A stretch of 64,000 nucleotides of DNA from Cylindrospermum stagnale PCC 7417 (GCF_000317535.1 NC_019757.1:3995501-4059500); one strand, 5' to 3'. Shown: positions 1-9,239, counted from the stretch's first letter. The notes: generated by a model not told the origin, from the sequence alone. Program-made: numbers and translations.

Positions 1-565
1 CTAGTTTGGAAAAATCTGGATAGTGACTGAAGGGGCTTGAATCAGTAAACAAAAACTTACTCATTTCTAGCTAAACTTGCTCAAAAGCTGAGAAATACAT
101 CTGGGAAATACATCAAGAGATGTTTTTTAAGGAAATGGCCAACGGTTTTTACCGTCGCCAAAAGAAAATTCATCTCCCAGCATTTGACTGGTGTAGACAC
201 AGCTACAGAGTCAGTGGAAGTGAGTCGACTCCACACCCTGAAAAAGTCTTTTGAAAACATTTTCGCTTCCAAAAAAGAATTCATCTCTCTAAGCTTACCG
301 AGAGATAACTCCTTCTCCATACTCCCAACGGAGTAAGAATTGAACATTAAATCTGCGTGAGTAGATCTGAGTAAATTTCCCAGAGCGAAATTACCCTTGC
401 ATTATGTATTCTGCACATCAAACTCCATTGAGAAATCACAAAACATTGATTTTGTCAAGGTCTAATTTAGAGTAAAAGTCAGAGATACTCACCCAGATTT
501 TAACCACGCCAAGGCGCATAAGCACAAAATTCTTCCTGATATCTTTGCGTCTTGGCGCGAAATTA
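1..565. other. Left-edge region without a convincing gene
   Basis: This stretch holds one open frame of doubtful status (81-347, minus strand, listed separately) and otherwise no recognisable gene. Around 505-562 it carries a degenerate copy of the dispersed sequence with TTTGCGTCTTGGCG, a type that recurs in this window near 16815, 26630, 35820, 37567, 38010, 38510 and 39030. No transposase or RNA gene was recognised. Confidence 0.5.
81..347 (-). CDS. Doubtful small hypothetical protein
   Basis: An 88-codon open frame with an ATG start. The protein is rich in Lys, Phe and Leu and shows no motif, signal peptide or membrane segment that I recognise. I could not see a strong Shine-Dalgarno sequence, and the frame lies alone between the window edge and the hydrolase gene. 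It could be a real small cyanobacterial gene, a remnant, or a chance frame. Confidence 0.2.
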   Translation of the reverse strand: MFNSYSVGSMEKELSLGKLREMNSFLEAKMFSKDFFRVWSRLTSTDSVAVSTPVKCWEMNFLLATVKTVGHFLKKHLLMYFPDVFLSF

Positions 566-1456
566 TCACCTTTGTGCTAACCAATCGATAATCTGGGCAT
601 TAACAACACCTGGAACTTCATCATGGGGACAATGACCAGCCTGAGGAATGGGCACAATTTTGATGTCTTTGCCATTTTCTTGCGCCTCATAGTAAATCTT
701 AGCTCCTGAGATCGGCGTCCAAGGATCATCAGCACCCCAAATTACTAATAAAGGACGTTCTACTTTTGGCAATAGTTCCTCTGGACTTGGGCCGGGAGGT
801 GCGGTGAGAATAGAAGCGAAAACCTGCTGTGCGCCTGGATCGCAAGAGGGTGTATACAATAAATCAACTAGTTCATCGGTCACAGCTTGGCGATCGCAGT
901 AAACTTGGTAAAGGGTGCGGCGAATTTGGGCTTTTTGGCGGATGCGGTTGTAGACAAATTTGCCTGTAATCGGATGACCAACCAACTTGTTAAAAGCTGC
1001 CATCACAATCCTAAGTGGAGGGTTTAATTCATCAGGACGATGACTCAAACCACCCGCAGAGTTAATCAACACACCACCAGCAGCAATTTCCGGATGTTCT
1101 GCCAGTACGATCAAACTTAAAAGTGCGCCGATAGAGTTGCCGATAAATATAGCTGGTTCTTTAATCTGTGCTGTGCAGAAATCTTTCAGCAGTTCTACCC
1201 ACACCTCCACCCTATAATTAATTGGTGCTTTGTCAGAACCACCAAAACCCAAAAGATCCAACGCAAAAACTTGGTAGCCAGCATTTGCTAACACCGGGAT
1301 ATTTTTCCGCCAGTGTCCAATAGAAGCACCAAAGCCGTGAACCAGCACCAAGGGACGTCCTGTACCCATGACAGTGTACTGAATTTTATGCCCCTGCCAA
1401 GTCCACAAGAATTTTTCCAAGGTGACTGAAGGCGGCTGCTGGGTAGTTAAATTCAT
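566..1456 (-). CDS. Alpha/beta hydrolase, pheophytinase-like
   Basis: A 296-aa alpha/beta-hydrolase. It shows the oxyanion-hole segment LVLVHGFGAS near the N-terminus, the nucleophile elbow GNSIGA (Ser), the acid in WGADDPW (Asp) and the C-terminal AGHCPH (His), so the catalytic triad is complete. The N-terminal part (WTWQGHKIQY, LDLLGFGGSDKA) resembles the pheophytinase/chlorophyll-dephytylase-like branch found in plants and cyanobacteria. The substrate may therefore be a phytyl or other ester, but this is inferred from similarity. I chose the ATG at 1456 (protein starts MNLTTQ). A longer in-frame start at 1558 adds 34 residues that look unlike the family. It is transcribed alone, divergently from the exosortase cluster. 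Confidence 0.85.
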   Translation of the reverse strand: MNLTTQQPPSVTLEKFLWTWQGHKIQYTVMGTGRPLVLVHGFGASIGHWRKNIPVLANAGYQVFALDLLGFGGSDKAPINYRVEVWVELLKDFCTAQIKEPAIFIGNSIGALLSLIVLAEHPEIAAGGVLINSAGGLSHRPDELNPPLRIVMAAFNKLVGHPITGKFVYNRIRQKAQIRRTLYQVYCDRQAVTDELVDLLYTPSCDPGAQQVFASILTAPPGPSPEELLPKVERPLLVIWGADDPWTPISGAKIYYEAQENGKDIKIVPIPQAGHCPHDEVPGVVNAQIIDWLAQR

Positions 1457-1822
1457 TATTAAGATTCCTAAAGTATTATTTTTATATAGTAAACTTCTCC
1501 GTCCAAAGGGTAAATTATTGAATTCGTCTCTTTCTTGTCTCCTCCAAATCCCCAACACTGGGGTTTCTTACCCCGACTCTGACAGCGATACCAAGGCAGG
1601 GTATTGAAAAAGACATTAAAATCTGATATCATTACCACTTAGACGCAAAACAATTCTTTAACTTCCTACCTAGCTTTACCTGAATTATCAATAATTTGAG
1701 TTAACCTTCATGAAGTAGAGATAAACAAACTGAGTCATTTAGATTAAGTCGGCAATAGCCAACCTAGGAAAGTTCTTTAATTATCAAAACTGTGACTGAT
1801 AACTACCGTTAATTTAATAAAG
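1457..1822. other. Divergent intergenic region, hydrolase/exosortase
   Basis: About 365 bp between two divergent genes. It must hold the promoters of both, but no confident -10/-35 pair, operator or RNA was identified. A 61-codon frame on the plus strand here (1422-1607) overlaps the hydrolase start in antisense and is treated as spurious. Confidence 0.4.
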
Positions 1823-2677
1823 ATGCTAACCGATACTAGGACAGTGAACTTACTAAAAAATGTGCAGTTATGGTTATTAGGAATAGGAGCGAGTTTAATA
1901 GCTATTCACCTAAATATAACCTGGAGAGATAGCACTTCTGAGGTATTTTTAATAAATCTTCTGTTTTTGGCATTTGTCTGTTTTTTAGTCAAGGAAAAAC
2001 GCTACACCTTAAACTTAGAAAGTGGAATTTTTCCTAGTATTTTAGGTCTGTTACTCATTGCCACAGTGTTTTTAACCAGTACATCGCCGCAAAGTTTTGC
2101 TGGCTTATTCTTCATCTCCCCTTTAATTTCTGGTTTTGGACTGGCCTTACTCGCTTCTGGCTTTAAGGGTTTAACGCAATACAAAATAGAATTTTTGGCA
2201 TTACTTTTTCTCAGTGCACACAAATTAGTATCGATAGTTTTTAAAGATATCTCGCTACTCACTGCTAAATTTTCTACAGCAATTCTTTGGTACACAGGCT
2301 TTAAAGTGACTCGGTCTGGAATCACAATTACACTCCCAACGGGGAGTATAAAAGTAATTGCTGACTGTGCTGGAATGGCTCTGATCCTCAACTTGCTGGG
2401 ATTAGCCGTACTTTTTATCTTAATATTTAACCTAAAATGGCAGCAAAAAATCCTTATACCAACAGTAGCTGCAATCTTAGGATTTATGATCAACGGTGTA
2501 CGGGTAGCCCTCATGGCTGTTCTAGTAGCACAAGGTGACAAGCAAGCATTTGACTACTGGCATTTTGGAGATGGCTCCCTAATATTTTCCATAATTGCAT
2601 CTTTATTTTTCGGTAGTTTCTGCTGGTTTTTACTCTCTATAAATCAACCAAAAAATCTAAATGCTACGGAGTTATAA
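1823..2677 (+). CDS. crtA: Cyanoexosortase A
   Basis: A 284-aa polytopic membrane protein of the exosortase/archaeosortase family. These act as transpeptidase-like enzymes that recognise PEP-CTERM tails and release or anchor exported proteins. The three family catalytic residues are visible and in order: Cys182 (DCAGM), Arg227 (NGVRVALM) and His247 (YWHFGDG). Hydrophobic segments occupy most of the rest. The following gene starts 2 nt after the stop (GTG at 2680) and is the typical cyanoexosortase A partner. A PEP-CTERM substrate lies 2 kb downstream. The symbol crtA follows the exosortase nomenclature and has nothing to do with the carotenoid gene of that name. Confidence 0.9.
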   Translation: MLTDTRTVNLLKNVQLWLLGIGASLIAIHLNITWRDSTSEVFLINLLFLAFVCFLVKEKRYTLNLESGIFPSILGLLLIATVFLTSTSPQSFAGLFFISPLISGFGLALLASGFKGLTQYKIEFLALLFLSAHKLVSIVFKDISLLTAKFSTAILWYTGFKVTRSGITITLPTGSIKVIADCAGMALILNLLGLAVLFILIFNLKWQQKILIPTVAAILGFMINGVRVALMAVLVAQGDKQAFDYWHFGDGSLIFSIIASLFFGSFCWFLLSINQPKNLNATEL

Positions 2678-2679
2678 AG

Positions 2680-3342
2680 GTGACTTCCTGGAAACAAGTC
2701 CGCATTCAGCTTTTAGCTTTAACGTTTGTCACAGGACTGTTATTCGTGGGAAAAGTAATTCTACAGCCGAACCAAGGTAACCCGAAAATTCAAGCCTTTG
2801 TTTTTCCAGAAGAAGTCCCTCTACCACAATGGCAACCTAGCTTAACTAACCCCCTGAAAACACCAACCGGGGAGTATCCAGAACTATTGGCCCAAAAGCA
2901 TTATCGATACATTGACAACAACTTACCCTTAGATATCGAAATGCGCTATTTGCATAATTTATCTAATGCAGATATTAGTTCACTCATCCAGCGCTACACT
3001 TCGATCAGATCTTCTGGTATTATGCGTCAGCAAGAGGGGCTAGGCTACTACGGTCTAGGGGTAAACCAGCAGCAAGCCTACCTCAGCGCCTGTATCAACC
3101 CACGCGGCGGTACTACCTTTACACATGAACAGTTTAGAAACAATCGGTACTTCAAAGACGTCCGCCTTGAGCGGATACTGCCTGTATTACAAGGTCAAGA
3201 GGCATTGATAGACAAGCGCTGTCTCTGGGTATATATGTCAATTCCTTTACGAGATTCTACACCTGAGGCTGCCTACCAAATCTTGGAGAAAATTTGGGTT
3301 CCTTGGTATCAGTGGTGGCAACCCCGATTTCCAAAACCCTAA
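2680..3342 (+). CDS. Cyanoexosortase A system-associated protein
   Basis: A 220-aa protein with one N-terminal membrane anchor (about residues 8-26) and an extracytoplasmic domain. It has features of the cyanoexosortase A-associated family that nearly always follows the sortase: conserved LPLDIEMRY, CINPRGGT, CLWVYMSIPL and a C-terminal WVPWYQWW. It starts at GTG 2680, two bases after the sortase stop, with CGGAG upstream inside the sortase gene, so it is probably co-translated. Its biochemical role is unknown in the family. It is presumed to assist sorting, by analogy with EpsI-type partners of other exosortases. Confidence 0.85.
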   Translation: MTSWKQVRIQLLALTFVTGLLFVGKVILQPNQGNPKIQAFVFPEEVPLPQWQPSLTNPLKTPTGEYPELLAQKHYRYIDNNLPLDIEMRYLHNLSNADISSLIQRYTSIRSSGIMRQQEGLGYYGLGVNQQQAYLSACINPRGGTTFTHEQFRNNRYFKDVRLERILPVLQGQEALIDKRCLWVYMSIPLRDSTPEAAYQILEKIWVPWYQWWQPRFPKP

Positions 3343-3476
3343 TTTTAATATGACTTAGACATCAAGTAACAAATGTAGAATTCAGGAATTGTCCCTCCGG
3401 TAAATCAAGGGTTTTACGTCCGTAAGCGTCAGACCTATTTTAAGTCGAAACAAATCATTAAACTAACCTTAAATTT

Positions 3477-4202
3477 ATGCCTGAACTAGACATTTATAGA
3501 TTGCTTGAAGTAGAGACTATAAAATTGGGTAAATCAATAGAGTCTCTCATCGGGTCGATTAATATTTGGCGTTTGGTTGGTTACGGTCTTTTGCTATTAG
3601 TCTTTTTTGACATAGTTGAGATTTTCTATCCGCTAAATCTGATGAATCCAGCTTGGGAATTTCAAACAATGGGGTCGCTAGTAGAACGGGTAGCGGTACC
3701 GTTATTGTCGCTATTGTTAGTATTTTCTGGAAAGCTGGAAAAACGAGCCAAATGGGAACGCCCCCTCTTAGCATTGTTATCCTGGTTAACTTTGTTGGTT
3801 GGATTATTGTATATATTACTTATTCCTTTGGGAGTTACTAGCACCATTCGGCTATATAGAGCCAACCTTGAGCAATTCAATCAGGAATATACCCAACAAG
3901 TTTCTCAAGCAAACCAGGTTGAAAAGCAACTGAACGAAACTACACCCACACAATTAGAGAATCTTATTAAGCGTCAAGGTCGCTCATTAGATGGGAGAGA
4001 TCCTCAAGAATTAAAAACCCAACTTCTCGCACAACTTGGTCAAGCTAAAAAACAAATAAAGACCCAAGGGGAAGCAAAGAAATCTTCTGGAAATCTGAGG
4101 TTGCTCAAGAGTTCTGTGAAATGGAATTTAGGCGCTTTAGTTTCTGCGGTCTTATTTATTAGTATTTGGAAAGGAACTCGCTGGGCAAGATCACGTAGTT
4201 GA
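3477..4202 (+). CDS. HpsJ-like protein, cyanoexosortase A-associated
   Basis: A 241-aa membrane protein with four predicted membrane segments: about residues 31-48, 63-81, 93-118, and a last one near 215-232. Between the third and fourth lies a charged, coiled-coil-prone segment (about 120-200) rich in Gln, Glu and Lys. This layout and the IRLYRANLEQFNQEY stretch match the HpsJ-like family linked to cyanoexosortase A. HpsJ proper belongs to a hormogonium polysaccharide secretion locus in Nostoc. The gene follows the sortase pair by 134 bp on the same strand, so the three genes are likely functionally linked. Its exact role is not known. Confidence 0.8.
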   Translation: MPELDIYRLLEVETIKLGKSIESLIGSINIWRLVGYGLLLLVFFDIVEIFYPLNLMNPAWEFQTMGSLVERVAVPLLSLLLVFSGKLEKRAKWERPLLALLSWLTLLVGLLYILLIPLGVTSTIRLYRANLEQFNQEYTQQVSQANQVEKQLNETTPTQLENLIKRQGRSLDGRDPQELKTQLLAQLGQAKKQIKTQGEAKKSSGNLRLLKSSVKWNLGALVSAVLFISIWKGTRWARSRS

Positions 4203-4233
4203 TACTTAGGAGACAGTCAACTTAAAAAACCAT

Positions 4234-4280
4234 GAATGTCACACTTAGACTCGCTACAGCGTAGACTAATTGTGACATTT
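4234..4280. repeat. Imperfect hairpin after the HpsJ-like gene
   Basis: AATGTCACACTTAGAC is followed, after a short loop, by its near complement ending TTGTGACATT and then a T-rich run. The arrangement could act as a transcription terminator for the exosortase cluster. It also resembles dispersed palindromic repeats, so the role is not certain. Confidence 0.5.
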
Positions 4281-4292
4281 TTGTTAGTGGCA

Positions 4293-4453
4293 AGGACTTA
4301 CGTACCGTACAAATTTACTTTTTTTCAGGCTGTTTAAATGGTTTTTTGATACATCTCATTAAGCATCCTACCCGTAGGGTGCGTTCCCTAACGCACTTTT
4401 CTAGGACGGTAAACCCATACCCCATATCTGCTATTTCCTCTCAGTTAAGTCCT
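4293..4453. repeat. Possible MITE-like element
   Basis: The segment starts with AGGACTTA and ends with TAAGTCCT, an inverted repeat about 160 bp apart. Inside is a palindromic segment around GTAGGGTGCGTTCCCTAACGCAC. AGGACTTACGCA-type ends also occur near 29508. Short inverted ends alone are weak evidence for a mobile element. Confidence 0.35.
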
Positions 4454-4606
4454 AGTTAGCCAAAAACTATTTCCATGCACAAATAGGTGATTAGATTATG
4501 TATTTTTCGAGAATAATTTGGGGTATTTGTTTAAAGTTTTATTAATAGCGTTGCATCACCCCCCTAAACAGGGTAAAATTTTGCACGATAAGTATCCGCA
4601 ATTATC

Positions 4607-5383
4607 ATGATATCAACAAAACCACTTCATCAAACTTTGAAGATAGCTGGACTAGCTGCTTCGGTTTCTCTAGCCTCTCTAGTTATATCCCCTACAGCTA
4701 ATGCAGTTAGTTTCAAGACTAACACCGCGTCGTTCAGCGGACTGAGAACCGAACTCACTGACAACCCAGCAGCGGTATTAACAGTCGATAAGTACACTCC
4801 GCTAGCAGGAGAAACGGTAACTCAGGTAATCATTAGACTTTCTACTAACCTCAGTACTTCTGGGACTGTCAAGAACAATAATTCTTCGGCAAGTACCTTT
4901 AGGGTGACTGCGGCGGCGACCCAATTTGACTTTAATCCAGTTGCCGGTGCTCCTTCACCACTAATTGCATACGTAGATAATAACGGTCCATTAATTCCTA
5001 TCAGTGGGACGTTCGGTACACAACAGATATATAATAATGTAGCTCCTGGTGCAACAAGAACCTTCCCAACCCAAATCGGCAATGGCTCAACCTCTATCAC
5101 ATTTGACTCTAGCAATACAAATCTTAGTGAATTTTTAGGATCAGGTAGCTTCAGTTTGGAGCCTACGACCTTAATGGGTTTTTCCCTCGGTGGCGGTGGT
5201 AATAATGTTGATGTCCAACTTCAAACAGTTGCGGCATCAACGCTGGAAGTAGAATATGTCGGCACATTTACTCCACCCCCAGCAGATGTCCCAGAACCTT
5301 CCAGCATTCTCGGCATCCTAGCACTGACTGGCTCTGGCGCCGCGATGATGAGAAAGTTCAAGAGTCTCGTAAAACTAGCTTGA
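4607..5383 (+). CDS. Exported PEP-CTERM sorting-domain protein
   Basis: A 258-aa secreted protein. Residues 1-33 form a signal peptide ending near SPTANAVS. The centre is a Thr/Ser/Asn-rich beta-type domain without Cys. The C-terminus is a PEP-CTERM tail: VPEPSS, a hydrophobic stretch ILGILALTGSG, and a basic end RKFKSLVKLA. PEP-CTERM tails are recognised by exosortases, so this is the likely substrate of the cyanoexosortase encoded 2 kb upstream. The mature domain is not recognised. It has its own upstream region of about 400 bp, suggesting separate transcription. Confidence 0.85.
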   Translation: MISTKPLHQTLKIAGLAASVSLASLVISPTANAVSFKTNTASFSGLRTELTDNPAAVLTVDKYTPLAGETVTQVIIRLSTNLSTSGTVKNNNSSASTFRVTAAATQFDFNPVAGAPSPLIAYVDNNGPLIPISGTFGTQQIYNNVAPGATRTFPTQIGNGSTSITFDSSNTNLSEFLGSGSFSLEPTTLMGFSLGGGGNNVDVQLQTVAASTLEVEYVGTFTPPPADVPEPSSILGILALTGSGAAMMRKFKSLVKLA

Positions 5384-6091
5384 ACACCTTAGCTTATTTG
5401 GGTAACAGGTGAAAAAGCTAGTGAATTAAGAGCCTATCCGCAAAATCTCCAGAGCTAACGAGAAAAAATTAGACGGGTAGCTAGCTGTACAAATCCTAAG
5501 TGATTCTCTGCAAGCTTTTCAGCAGCTAATCAGCAAATGTTGTGTTCCCACTTTCTTTGCCCCCAATACTCGGTGTTCAACGATAATGGCATGTCAAAAG
5601 TGCCGCTAACTTTTAATCTCATTTGATACTGGCTCTACTCAGAACCACTGCTAATGGAATGCTATGTGCATCTGTGAGCAGTTTTTGCTTTTGGAGGGCA
5701 GTTCTCCAGCGCAAAAGTAGCTAACCACCACTGAGCTTGGTGTGACTTAAGCATATATGCAAATATTTATTACAACCTGCTATGAAGAAAATACTTTATT
5801 TTGTAAACGAAATTTTACAAAAATAGCTACGTCATTTGGCATTCCCTTCGTCGTAAAAATTTACTATTTCTGAGGATGTGGAGTCTCAGACAAGTGCAAA
5901 ATTTCCTTTTATATCGGTTGATAGAGATGATTTTATCGTTGAGGCAATATGCCTGAGATGTTGGGTTAGTTAGGCATTAGCAAAATTATCGAGATGTAGT
6001 TTTCACGTAGACCAAGAGATTAATTTAAGGCGGGGGAACATTGTCGCCCATTTAACCATCAAGTATCTTGGTACGGTGTGAGAGCAAATAT
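5384..6091. other. 708-bp intergenic region upstream of the SLH gene
   Basis: No gene was recognised on either strand. Near its right end, about 80 bp before the SLH gene, is GACCAAGAGATTA (6010-6022), preceded by GTAGTTTT. The same pair of blocks recurs at 9018-9038 ahead of the deacetylase gene. The region probably holds a long leader or promoter for the surface protein, but no specific site can be supported. Confidence 0.4.
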
Positions 6092-7771
6092 ATGAATTCA
6101 AGTTATCTAGCTCATGTGAGCAAAATCGTGGTTGCAGCTGCTTCTGTAGTCATGTTTTCGCCGATCGCTTCAACCTATGCAGCAACAGGTGTATCTACCA
6201 CCAGTGAATTCACACTCAGCAATTCGACTGGGCAACAACTTTTAGCTGATAAGAAAGACGACGACAATGATGATAAGAAAGGCCGCAGCCGAGGCTACAA
6301 GGGGAAAAGTTCAGGTTTTAGCCTAGGTATTTGGCAACCTGCCGGGACTTTTACAGATGTGATTGCCCGTGTTTCTCTCAAGGGTAAACATGGCAAGAAG
6401 TATCATAAAGAAAGGTTTTTGGGTGATTACAAGTACAAAGTCAAGCAAAAAATCAAATTTGTTAAGGGATTTAAAGCAGGCGATCGCGTTGTTGTCAGAC
6501 TGTACGATACTCAAAACCGCTTTATTGGCTATAGCGAATTTGAATGTTTGGCGGCCAACTCTACAGTTAACCTGATTTTGTCTGCCAATCCTACAGAATA
6601 TCGAGTCGTTCGCACCGTTTATGGTGTTGATGCTGACGAAGACGGCATGGTTGATAGCGGCAGTACCACCTACGACTACTTCAGCCAAGTTAGCAACCAA
6701 AGCGTTAGTTTCCTCAGCAGTTCCCAAACCGTCAAGGTGAGTCAGTTCCAAGCTGAAGGTTATTCAACAGTTGCGACAACCAGCGTTTATCCTGCCTCTT
6801 ACACCAAGGGTGAGTACAGTTTAGTGCGTCAGTCAATTAACGCCTTTAGTTCTAACTTGGCTGAGGCTTTAAGGGTTACTCCTGGTAGTTTGGTGCAGCT
6901 GACTGAAGTTAGCGATAACTCCAGCTATGAACTTAGCCAGTTGTTAAGCTATTATCGCCAGGTGGGTGTAGCTAAAGGCGTCCAGGTGGCGTTTTCTGAT
7001 GTCTCTCAAGACTACTGGGCTAAAGATTTTATTGGTGAATTGGCAGCGATGGAAGTTATTGAGGGTTTCCCCGATGGCAGTTTCCGTCCTGATGCGCCGG
7101 TGACTCGTGCTCAATTTGCTGCACTGCTGCGGAAAGCCTATAGCAAAACTAAGGTTCGCCAAGCGATCGCATTTCGGGATGTCTCTAGCCGAAATTGGGC
7201 TTACAATGCCATCCGCGAAACTTATGAAATGGGCTTTTTAAACACCGTTGCCAGTAGGGAATTCAACCCTAGCCAAAGCCTGACTCGTTTAGAGGTTTTG
7301 GTAGCATTAGCACGGGGACTAAATTTTCAATCTAGCGGTTCGACTACGAATATTTTGTCTGTTTACAGCGATGCTACTTCCATTAGTAGCGAATACCGCA
7401 GTTTGATTGCTGCCTTGACTGAACGTGGCGTTATTGTCAACTATCCCGATGTGAAGTTGCTGAATGCTGAACAGGTAGCAACAAGAGCAGAAGTCTGCGC
7501 TTTACTATACAAATCACTAGTTAGCACAGGGAGTGCAACGGATATATCCTCGCAATACGCTGTGGCAGAAACACAGTCACAAGCTGAAGTTGAGCAGCGG
7601 ACTGAAACTCAACCGATGGAAATGGGAGGGGAACGGGAACGCGTCAAACCTGAGCGTCGCAATTGCAACCAAGGAATTGGCAATGGTGCGGAAGGATGTG
7701 ATCCTGGTAATTCCAGTCCTCGTGGTGGCAGTAACGACGAAGGCGGCCGGACTCCTGGTGGCAAAAAATAA
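6092..7771 (+). CDS. Exported SLH-domain protein
   Basis: A 559-aa secreted protein. Residues 1-32 are a signal peptide (VVAAASVVMFSPIAS, cleavage near YAATG). A Lys/Asp-rich segment (KKDDDNDDKKGRSRG) follows, then a beta-rich domain of unknown type. Three S-layer homology modules lie at about 310-360 (FSDVSQDYWAKDFIGELA), 372-420 (FRDVSSRNWA) and 440-485. SLH modules bind pyruvylated cell-wall polymers, and csaB for that modification lies at 60.4 kb. The C-terminal tail is Gly/Arg/Glu-rich and looks disordered. I prefer the ATG at 6092; an in-frame TTG at 6068 gives eight more residues before the signal peptide. Unlike cyanobacterial SLH porins, no OprB-type barrel is seen. Confidence 0.85.
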   Translation: MNSSYLAHVSKIVVAAASVVMFSPIASTYAATGVSTTSEFTLSNSTGQQLLADKKDDDNDDKKGRSRGYKGKSSGFSLGIWQPAGTFTDVIARVSLKGKHGKKYHKERFLGDYKYKVKQKIKFVKGFKAGDRVVVRLYDTQNRFIGYSEFECLAANSTVNLILSANPTEYRVVRTVYGVDADEDGMVDSGSTTYDYFSQVSNQSVSFLSSSQTVKVSQFQAEGYSTVATTSVYPASYTKGEYSLVRQSINAFSSNLAEALRVTPGSLVQLTEVSDNSSYELSQLLSYYRQVGVAKGVQVAFSDVSQDYWAKDFIGELAAMEVIEGFPDGSFRPDAPVTRAQFAALLRKAYSKTKVRQAIAFRDVSSRNWAYNAIRETYEMGFLNTVASREFNPSQSLTRLEVLVALARGLNFQSSGSTTNILSVYSDATSISSEYRSLIAALTERGVIVNYPDVKLLNAEQVATRAEVCALLYKSLVSTGSATDISSQYAVAETQSQAEVEQRTETQPMEMGGERERVKPERRNCNQGIGNGAEGCDPGNSSPRGGSNDEGGRTPGGKK

Positions 7772-7817
7772 TTTCTTTTTGTGTTGAGTTGTAGAGCAGA
7801 CAACTAAATATCAACAA

Positions 7818-8855
7818 TTAATTCAGCTTCGTAGCTGAATTTTTTTGTCCATTTTTTGGGAAATAAACTTCACTGACGGGGAAGGGAATTTGAATTCCTT
7901 CTTGCTGATAGCGTTTCAGCAATTTTTTAATCAATAAGTGTTTAGCAATCCGCTGGTCAAAGTATTCATTTACACGCATATAAAGCGTAAAATCTATACT
8001 AAAATCATTAAAGGTGTGAAATCGCATATATGGCTCATTTGCTATTAGTTCTAGAGCAATTTCTTGCATCACCTCTTTGGCAACTTCTACAGTTACCCGT
8101 TCGACAAGTTCTAAGTCACTGTCATAACTCACACCTACATTGATGGTTAAACTTATTTCTTTAGCGGGTAAATGATAATTGGTGAAAGTTGACGTTGCAA
8201 ACTTAGAGTTAGGGACAATAATCACATTATTGGAAATTTCTTTGATGGTTGTATTTCGCCAAGTAATATCAGTCACATATCCCTCATGACCCCCATCTAA
8301 TTTTACATAATCTCCGGTTCTAACTTGCTTGGAAATAATTAGGTAAAAGCCAGAGAAAAAATTTGCTAGAGTATCTTGCAGTGCTAAACCTACCGCTAAA
8401 CCACCAATTCCTAAAGTCGTGATGATGGGTGTAATTTCAATGCCTAGGGTTTGCAGTAGGATTAAAGTACCCATAATTAAAACGGTAGCCTTAGCCAAAT
8501 TAGAAATTAGTGATGTCGAAACTCCTTCAGTGCGACGAATAAACAGAGTTACAAAACCAGCAGTCAGCCTGGCTAAGACTAACGTCACTGAAGACATCAA
8601 AATGATGGTGATAAATTTTTGCAGGGCAATGGCAATATCTGGCTTGAGGGGAGAACTGAGAATTGCCCAGAAAAAACCTGCAACCACAAACCAAATAAAG
8701 GTCATGCGGTGCAGGGATTGAAAGATGATTTCACTCCCAGGAATTTGTTTTCTAACAACAAATAATTTCAGTTTTTTGAAGATAACTTTTTCGCCAACGA
8801 TTCCAGCCAGTAAGCCAGCCAGAATAAATGCAGTCGGTAGAATCCATTGCGTCAT
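7818..8855 (-). CDS. MscS-family mechanosensitive channel
   Basis: A 345-aa inner-membrane protein of the small-conductance mechanosensitive channel family. Four hydrophobic segments span about residues 5-130. The pore-lining helix and following signature appear as TLGIGGLAVGLALQDTLANFFSGFYLI, split by the family pattern of Gly/Ala packing. The cytoplasmic beta and alpha/beta domains follow (GDYVKLDGGHEGYVTDITWRNT, VPNSKF). It would release solutes on hypo-osmotic shock. The ATG at 8855 is preferred over an in-frame TTG two codons earlier. The gene converges on the SLH gene, whose terminator it overlaps. Confidence 0.9.
   Translation of the reverse strand: MTQWILPTAFILAGLLAGIVGEKVIFKKLKLFVVRKQIPGSEIIFQSLHRMTFIWFVVAGFFWAILSSPLKPDIAIALQKFITIILMSSVTLVLARLTAGFVTLFIRRTEGVSTSLISNLAKATVLIMGTLILLQTLGIEITPIITTLGIGGLAVGLALQDTLANFFSGFYLIISKQVRTGDYVKLDGGHEGYVTDITWRNTTIKEISNNVIIVPNSKFATSTFTNYHLPAKEISLTINVGVSYDSDLELVERVTVEVAKEVMQEIALELIANEPYMRFHTFNDFSIDFTLYMRVNEYFDQRIAKHLLIKKLLKRYQQEGIQIPFPVSEVYFPKNGQKNSATKLN
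7821..7846 (+). terminator. Rho-independent terminator of the SLH gene
   Basis: ATTCAGCT, loop TCGT and AGCTGAAT form a perfect 8-bp hairpin followed by a run of T. It sits 49 bp after the SLH stop codon and, unusually, inside the last codons of the convergent MscS gene, where its complement encodes NSATKLN. Confidence 0.8.
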
Positions 8856-9239
8856 AATCAATTTTAAATTAGGGATTGTCAGTTATGGTATTCATCACCA
8901 ATCACTTATGCTGGCTAGATTCTACCTTGTTAGGGGTCAAGGTATGATTTGAGATCAAGGAAAGATTAAGGTAAATTTTACTTCTAGCTATGGCGCTGTA
9001 TCATGTAAAGTGAGAATGTAGTTTTGACCAAGAGATTATATGGATGATAGGGATTTATCAAAGAAATGATTTGCTAGTGAATTGGCGGTAAATATACTCA
9101 GACGACTCGTTGCATTGGCAACAAAAAAATATATTAAATTAATTTCCAGTTTCCACAATTCATCAACGAGTTTGATCAGAGCAAACTCAACCTTGGTTGT
9201 TGATTTCTAGAAAATCTCTTGGCGTATTTGGCCTTAGAA
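8856..9239. other. Divergent intergenic region, MscS/deacetylase
   Basis: No gene seen in about 384 bp. It contains GTAGTTTT immediately followed by GACCAAGAGATTA (9018-9038), a near copy of sequence at 5996-6022. AT-rich stretches near 9110-9150 could be promoter DNA, but no site is assigned. Confidence 0.35.

Noticed and set aside
1422-1607. 61-codon plus-strand frame over the hydrolase start
   Set aside because: It overlaps the conserved hydrolase gene in antisense and has no recognisable features.
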